Shown piece by piece: positions 28,716 through 33,007 of a stretch of DNA of 33,007 nucleotides. Below the pieces are notes generated by a model that searched no databases, was not told the origin of the DNA, and saw only the letters and a list, made by a program, of their open reading frames with translations. This stretch comes from Afifella pfennigii DSM 17143. GTDB lineage: Bacteria > Pseudomonadota > Alphaproteobacteria > Rhizobiales > Afifellaceae. The first letter of the stretch is position 1, and the number at the start of each line of letters is the position of its first letter. The DNA is taken from the NCBI RefSeq assembly GCF_000688515.1, contig NZ_JHZK01000033.1, forward strand, positions 1 to 33,007, read 5' to 3'. Position numbers and translations under genes: made by a program.

Positions 28716-29382
28716 ACCAGCCTGCCGTTTTCAGGCGGACGACTGACTCTTCGTTCATGGCGGGCTTGCTCGCCGCTTCGCCGGCTGTGCCGCGAAAGCC
28801 GGAAGCACAGCACCGGAGCGCCTCGCCCCCGCCGCGTTCTTCTTCGGCCTGCAGCCAAGTCTCGCTCTCCTATCCGCCTCAAGCGAGCAGGAGGACATGG
28901 CGGCTCGTCCGACAGCGCTGGCCTGGCGCGGCCGCACAGCAGCCCTCCTTCGACGGATCGGCGTGGGCCTCGCGCCCGGGCCGTCAGCCATAGGGCGCCT
29001 CGCCGTTTGCCCTTCGCTCGTCGGGTCTTTCCGCGGCTGGGCCTTCGGTTCGATTTTCATCGCCCTCTCAATGGCTTTTCCGCACCTTTCCACAGGCCGC
29101 TGCGATGCCGCCACGGCCCCAGATTGCGCCGCGCCTCAGGCGCATTTCGAATCACTTAGACGGCGGTTTTTGGGCCTGGGAAGACGCTGCGACGGCGGCT
29201 TTGCGCGAGGCCGGCCCGCGGCTTGGGAAAATTTCTCGGCCCCTCAAGAGACAGCATAGTCGCCGGCATCTCCGCGCCCCTTTGGCCCTCGAACGATTTG
29301 CCGCACGAGCCGGCTCATTTCCGCCCTCTTTGGTTTGTCTACTACGGGAGGCTAGGCGACTCTGATGGCTAAAATGCTCCGG

Positions 29383-29405
29383 AAGTAATTTTGAGGAGAT
29401 TACTT
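29383..29405. repeat. AAGTAAT inverted repeat in AT-rich island
   Basis: Perfect 7-bp inverted repeat AAGTAAT / ATTACTT with a 9-base spacer, immediately before the CtrA-like boxes. It could be an operator or a short hairpin. Confidence 0.5.
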
Positions 29406-29409
29406 TTCG

Positions 29410-29445
29410 TTAAGGGTTTTTTAACGGTGATTACCTTACGGTTAA
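29410..29445. promoter_or_regulatory. Two CtrA-like binding boxes
   Basis: TTAA-GGGTTTT-TTAAC at 29410-29425 fits the canonical TTAA-N7-TTAA CtrA consensus exactly. A second near match TTAC-CTTACGG-TTAA lies at 29431-29445. They are about 125-160 bases upstream of the Trp-motif array gene. GANTC (CcrM methylation) sites follow at 29459 and 29489. This suggests cell-cycle control; binding is inferred from the motif only. Confidence 0.65.
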
Positions 29446-29569
29446 ACATGCCGACGGAGAGTCAAGAGAGTAGGAGAGCTGTCCCCAGGATTCTTGACAA
29501 CCCAGAAGGGGGGGTGTCACTCACGGACAGTCAAACCGCTTATTGGCGCCTTCAGGAAGGATGATTTCA

Positions 29570-32500
29570 ATGACCGTAGCAATGATCGGTGCGGCAGCGT
29601 CGCTGATCTCGGTGATCCTCTTCACCGTTGTTGCTGTTGGCGGTCTCTATCAACTTGCGCTCCTGCGCGAGCAGATGCGCGCCGGCCGGCTGGAGGAGAA
29701 GCGGCGGGCGAGCCTGGCCCTGTGCGAGCGCTTTGACTGCGATCCGATTTTGGAGAAGGCCTCCGACGCCGTCGGCAATTACATCTCCAGCGCCGGCCGT
29801 CGGGGCGATGGGGTCCTTTATCGCGACATTTCCGCTTTGCTGAAATTCTTCGACACGATGGCGATTGGCATCCGCCAAGACGTCTATGTCGATGAGATCC
29901 TCGCCGAGCATCTGCGCGACGACGTGCATAGGGTCACCGAGCTCTATCGCAAGGTCTGCTCGTCGCGCTTCCGGCAGGAGAGGAACTATTCGGCGCTCCT
30001 TGAGCTCGACCGGCGCTGGCAGAGTGGCGAGGCTCTTCCGGCCCGGCAGGAATGGTTCCGCTCCGATCGTCTTTCGCAGCGGCCCGGCCCGCGCGCCAAT
30101 CCACGGCGCACCGGCGAGCCGCTGTTCGCCTCAGCTGAAAACCGTCCGCCGCTCCTGAACGCGGCGCTCCTAAGTGGGGGAACTCGCATGCCTGAACACA
30201 ATACCGCCCATTCCGGGACGCCGGCGGCCTCCCATGGCTACCTCTTCCCGAGGCCGGCCGCCACGAACGGCGCCAGTCGGCCCCAGCCCAACCAGAACGC
30301 CTCTGCCGGAAGAACGGCGGCGGCCTCCGGCGATAGCGGCCGGAACACCGGCTCCAGTTGGCTGTTCCCGGCAAACAACGCCTCTGGCAACGCCGCGCCG
30401 GCCGCCGCCGGCAACGCCGCGACGAAGGCCCCAGCCCCGGCGCCCCAAACCAGCTGGCTCTACCGCGCACCGGCGCAGCCCAACGGCGCAGCCACCAAGG
30501 CCGCGGCACCGAAGAACACCGCCAAGCCGGCGGAACAGGCCCAGCCCACCTCTAGCTGGCTTTACCGCACGCCCGCGCAGCGCCCGGCCAATTCGGCGGC
30601 CAAGCCGATGGCCACCGCGCCCCAACCCGCCGCGCCGAAAGCCCCTGCCGCGCCATCGGCCTGGCTGTATCGCCAGCCGGCGGATCGCGGCGGCAACGCC
30701 GCCGCGGCCGCCAACGAAAAGCCACGTCAGGTGAGCGCCAACCCGTCCTCCGGCCCCGCCGCTTTCCTCGGCTGGGTGTTTGCCAACGGCAAGTTCGCCG
30801 GCAACGGCAACACCGCCACCGAGCAGACGGGCTCGAGCGTCGCCGCACCGCGCCCCGAGGCCGAGATCGCCAATGGCCCCGAGCCGACGGAAACCGCGGC
30901 CCGCGCCGCCGCTTTCGTGAAGAGCCTTTTCGCCCGCAACGGCGAGGCGGAGAAGCCTGCCGCCGCGCCGGCTCCCGTCGCCCGGCAGACGCCGGCTCGC
31001 CCGGCACCTGCTCGCCCGGCGTCTGCTCGCCCGGCGCCTGCTCGCCAGGCACCGGCTCCCGCTGCGGCCCCGGCCCGCCAGGCCACGCCCGCCAAGGCGC
31101 CCTCTTCCTCAAGCTGGCTCTACCGGGCACCGACAGCCGCCAAGCCCGCGACCGAGACGAAACCTGTCACCGCCGCATCGAGCTGGGTCTTCGGTGGCCG
31201 CAGCTCTGGCGCCACGGCGGGATCAGCCGCGCCGGCCCAGCCTGCCGCCAAGCCGCAGGCCGCTCCGGCGCGCAGCTGGCTCTTCCCGACTGCCAGCGCC
31301 CCGGCGGAGCCTTCCCAGGCTGCCGAGCCGGCCGCCACGCCCGCGCAGCCTCGCCAGAGCTGGCTCTACCGTTCCGCCCCCAAGCCCGCGGCCAGCACGC
31401 CTGCGCCGCAGGCGCCCGCCGCCAAGCCGGCCGAAGCGGCAAAGCCCGCAGCACGGCCCGCGAGTTGGCTTTATCGCGCCGCGCCGGCCAAGGCAGCCCC
31501 GGCGGCGGCACCGGCCAAGGCAGCAATGCCGCAGGCTGCTGTCCCGCAAAAGGCGGCCGCGCCGCAATCCGGCTGGCTGTTCCGGGCCACGCCGGCGCCG
31601 AGCAAGCTCGCACCGGCACCGCAAAGCGCCGCCGCCGAGCCCACCAAGCCTGCGGCCCAGCCTCCCCAGCGGTCCGGCTGGCTTTTCCGCTCCGCGGCTG
31701 CTGCCACCGCGACGGCCAAACCCGCGCGAACCGCGGCGAAAGCCGCTGCCCCGCAACCGGCCCCGCAACCGGCCCCGCAACCGGCAAGATCAGCTGCCCC
31801 GGCAGCGACCGCCCCGACGCCGCAGAAGCCCGCCGCGCCGCAACTCGGCTGGCTCTTCCGCGCAGCTCCCGCCAAACCCGAACCGGCCAAGCCCGCTCCG
31901 GCCAAGCCCACTCCGGCCAGGCCCGCGCCGGCCAAGGTCGCAGCGCCGCAGCCCACCTCGGCGCCACAAAAGCCCGCGGCTGCGCAATCCGGTTGGCTCT
32001 TCCGCGCCGCCCCGGCCAAGCCTGCACCCGCCAAGCCCGAGCCGACCAAGCCGGCACCCGCTAAGGCAGCGGCGCCGCAGTCGGCAAAGCCGAGCGCGGA
32101 GAAGGCCGCCGCTCCCGAGGCCGTGGGACGGCCGCCGGAAACGCGCTCCAGCTGGCTCTTCCGCCCCAACGGCGTCACCAACGGGGCGACGAGCAGCGGA
32201 TCGCCACAGCCTAAGCCCGACACCCCGCAGGCGAATGGCGAGATCAAGCGGCAGCAGCCGGCCGGCGGCATCTTCATGCGGCCCACGGCCCCCGCCAACG
32301 GAAGCGCACGGGCGAACGGGGCAGGCATGAACGGCCCCATGAACGGCTCCTCGCATCATGCCGCGCCCATGAACGGCACCGGAACAAACGGGGCCACCAT
32401 GAATGGCGCCGGCATGAACGGCGCGCGGGCCAACGGCCATGCCGGGGCAAACGGCTCGGCCTATGCCAATGGCAATAGCTGGCTTTTCCCGCAGGCCGCC

Positions 32501-32605
32501 GCACCGCAGCCAGAAGCCAATGGCGAGGAAAAGCCGAGCGAGACGGCCGCGCACGTCGCTCCGCCCCGCGCAAGCTGGCTCTATCGCCAGCCGGCCAGGC
32601 ACTGA
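29570..32605 (+). CDS. Membrane-anchored disordered protein with a tandem W-L-[YF]-[RP] motif array
   Basis: A 1011-residue protein I do not recognise as a whole. Residues 5-27 form one transmembrane helix followed by basic residues, predicting a cytoplasmic tail. Residues 28-150 form a helical, soluble-looking domain that vaguely recalls DUF4760 proteins (unverified). From about 207 on it is Pro/Ala/Lys-rich and almost certainly disordered. It carries 17 Trp motifs of the form [SGA]W[LV][YF], with W at 264, 296, 330, 365, 402, 516, 539, 570, 598, 633, 669, 704, 761, 809, 862, 971 and 1003. There is also a GYLFP at 223-227 and two eroded copies near 453 and 902. Spacing is mostly 28-37 residues. 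Residues 905-970 are Asn-Gly repeats. ATG 29570 is chosen because AGGAAGG lies 9 bases before it. ATG 30188 (M207) with GGGGG upstream could start a shorter, soluble form. Confidence 0.85.
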   Translation: MTVAMIGAAASLISVILFTVVAVGGLYQLALLREQMRAGRLEEKRRASLALCERFDCDPILEKASDAVGNYISSAGRRGDGVLYRDISALLKFFDTMAIGIRQDVYVDEILAEHLRDDVHRVTELYRKVCSSRFRQERNYSALLELDRRWQSGEALPARQEWFRSDRLSQRPGPRANPRRTGEPLFASAENRPPLLNAALLSGGTRMPEHNTAHSGTPAASHGYLFPRPAATNGASRPQPNQNASAGRTAAASGDSGRNTGSSWLFPANNASGNAAPAAAGNAATKAPAPAPQTSWLYRAPAQPNGAATKAAAPKNTAKPAEQAQPTSSWLYRTPAQRPANSAAKPMATAPQPAAPKAPAAPSAWLYRQPADRGGNAAAAANEKPRQVSANPSSGPAAFLGWVFANGKFAGNGNTATEQTGSSVAAPRPEAEIANGPEPTETAARAAAFVKSLFARNGEAEKPAAAPAPVARQTPARPAPARPASARPAPARQAPAPAAAPARQATPAKAPSSSSWLYRAPTAAKPATETKPVTAASSWVFGGRSSGATAGSAAPAQPAAKPQAAPARSWLFPTASAPAEPSQAAEPAATPAQPRQSWLYRSAPKPAASTPAPQAPAAKPAEAAKPAARPASWLYRAAPAKAAPAAAPAKAAMPQAAVPQKAAAPQSGWLFRATPAPSKLAPAPQSAAAEPTKPAAQPPQRSGWLFRSAAAATATAKPARTAAKAAAPQPAPQPAPQPARSAAPAATAPTPQKPAAPQLGWLFRAAPAKPEPAKPAPAKPTPARPAPAKVAAPQPTSAPQKPAAAQSGWLFRAAPAKPAPAKPEPTKPAPAKAAAPQSAKPSAEKAAAPEAVGRPPETRSSWLFRPNGVTNGATSSGSPQPKPDTPQANGEIKRQQPAGGIFMRPTAPANGSARANGAGMNGPMNGSSHHAAPMNGTGTNGATMNGAGMNGARANGHAGANGSAYANGNSWLFPQAAAPQPEANGEEKPSETAAHVAPPRASWLYRQPARH
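30996..31055 (+). repeat. 15-bp tandem repeat, four copies (inside the array gene)
   Basis: Four consecutive 15-base units (GCTCGCCCGGC then four variable bases; the last unit has one further change) encoding Ala-Arg-Pro-Ala-type linker. It indicates slippage growth of the spacer between Trp motifs at residues 402 and 516. Confidence 0.8.
31751..31786 (+). repeat. 12-bp tandem repeat, three copies (inside the array gene)
   Basis: CCGCAACCGGCC three times (last base differs in copy 3), encoding Pro-Gln-Pro-Ala. It lengthens the linker between Trp704 and Trp761. Confidence 0.85.
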
Positions 32606-32615
32606 ACGCAAGGAG

Positions 32616-32638
32616 GGTGCGCCGCTATCCGGCGCACC
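32616..32638 (+). terminator. Hairpin after the array gene
   Basis: Perfect 9-bp stem (GGTGCGCCG, CTATC loop, CGGCGCACC) 11 bases after the stop codon. It lacks a T-run, so it is a weak terminator or an mRNA 3'-end stabiliser. The IS begins 17 bases further on. Confidence 0.5.
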
Positions 32639-32654
32639 GCCTGTCGCCTGTCAG

Positions 32655-32670
32655 AGTTGACTGTGAAGAA
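32655..32670. repeat. IS terminal inverted repeat (5' end)
   Basis: AGTTGACTGTGAAGAA; 15 of 16 bases match the reverse complement of 259-274. It marks the insertion point about 50 bases after the array gene stop. Confidence 0.7.
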
Positions 32671-32833
32671 CGCATAAGCGGCTGATAGTCGACGGATTTC
32701 GGTCTCTCGCAAGGTTTCGGTTTTGCAGGATTCGGTGGCTTGAGCCTGCGGAACCTTGCGATTTCGCATGCGGTTTGGGGATTCCCGGCGGCGCCTTTCC
32801 GTGATTCGATTGAGAGGATCACGAGAGGTGACG

Positions 32834-33007
32834 ATGCGACCGAGAGCGCCCAATCGCGAGCTCACCGATGACCTGTTCCGCGCCCGGCTCGACCAGATCA
32901 TCAACATGCGACACGAGCTCGTCCGGCTGGGCGAGCGGATCGACTGGGCGTGGCTCGATGCGGAGATCGCGCCCTGCTTCGCCAGGGAGGGCCGGCCCGG
33001 GGTGTCG
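32834..33007 (+). CDS. IS5-family transposase, N-terminal fragment (truncated by window end)
   Basis: Fifty-eight codons from ATG 32834, with GAGAGG a few bases upstream, open to the last base. LFRARLDQIINMRHELVRLG, then RIDWAWLDAEIAPCFA and EGRPGV, are the N-terminal hallmarks of the long IS5-type transposases whose C-terminus is seen at the left end of the window. About 300 residues of the middle, including the first catalytic Asp residues, are not in the window. Confidence 0.85.
   Translation, partial: MRPRAPNRELTDDLFRARLDQIINMRHELVRLGERIDWAWLDAEIAPCFAREGRPGVS

Larger units (their letters stand above)
28716..29569. other. Gene-poor region between msrB and the Trp-motif array gene
   Basis: About 850 bases with no convincing gene. 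Short open frames exist, for example 28897-29259 (+, 120 codons, AGGAGG only two bases before its ATG) and 28755-29114 (-). They show no recognisable domain and look like GC-rich chance frames. The last 200 bases are clearly AT-richer. They hold an inverted repeat (29383-29405), CtrA-like boxes (29410-29445), GANTC sites (29358, 29459, 29489) and a TTGACA (29494). This part is most likely the promoter of the next gene. Confidence 0.6.
32655..33007 (+). mobile_element. IS5-family insertion sequence, 5' part (runs off the window)
   Basis: Starts at the terminal inverted repeat 32655-32670 and continues to the window end. It contains a roughly 165-base leader and the first 58 codons of a transposase. 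The inverted repeat pairs with that at 259-274, and the orientation is the same as the left element. Confidence 0.8.

Noticed and set aside
28897-29259. 120-codon open frame with an AGGAGG just before its ATG
   Set aside because: The ribosome site is too close (two bases) and the protein has no recognisable feature; kept only as a remark on the region.
30174-32057. Alternative-frame and antisense long frames within the array gene
   Set aside because: The +1 frame is Arg/Pro-rich and the antisense frames are Gly/Ala/Arg-rich; only the chosen frame keeps a repeated aromatic motif, a transmembrane start and a ribosome site.

Overview
This 33-kb window is chromosomal DNA from a GC-rich alphaproteobacterium. 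It is most likely a member of the Hyphomicrobiales (Rhizobiales). The evidence is the atpHAGDC F1 operon without Fo genes, the mdh-sucC-sucD-sucA-sucB-lpdA cluster, priA beside a TalC-type aldolase and xerC, a homologue of the Brucella lipoprotein Omp19, and CtrA-type TTAA-N7-TTAA sites. The genus cannot be named from the sequence alone.

Layout. Bases 1-274 are the 3' end of an IS5-family element. From 355 to 6566 the minus strand carries atpH-atpA-atpG-atpD-atpC, followed by hpf and ptsN. From 6888 to 13496 lie an omptin-like outer-membrane barrel (+), priA (-), a CaCA-type antiporter (+), a TalC/Fsa aldolase (+), xerC (+) and a small secreted protein (+) with a strong terminator behind it. 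At 13736-14173 is a secreted protein built from two near-identical 52-residue repeats. From 14237 to 25430 the minus strand carries zapE, mdh, sucC, sucD, sucA, sucB (two lipoyl domains), a MAPEG membrane protein and lpdA. From 25535 to 28715 are a small secreted protein (-), an Omp19-like lipoprotein (-), an acyltransferase overlapping a rhodanese (+), and a Tat-exported MsrB (+). A gene-poor stretch of about 850 bases follows, with an AT-rich regulatory island. The last gene encodes a 1011-residue protein with an N-terminal membrane anchor and a long Pro/Ala/Lys-rich tail that repeats a short Trp motif (SWLYR, GWLFR, SWLFP). The window ends in the 5' part of an IS5-family element in the same orientation as the one at the left end.

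How the genes work together. Most of the window is core energy metabolism: the F1 catalytic head of ATP synthase, and the TCA segment from 2-oxoglutarate to oxaloacetate minus succinate dehydrogenase and fumarase. LpdA is the E3 partner of the SucA/SucB complex. Replication-restart and chromosome-resolution genes (priA, xerC) and envelope genes fill the rest.

The best candidate for something undescribed is the Trp-motif array protein at 29570-32605. It looks like a membrane-tethered, disordered, multivalent scaffold. Two CtrA-like boxes lie upstream, which suggests cell-cycle-linked expression.
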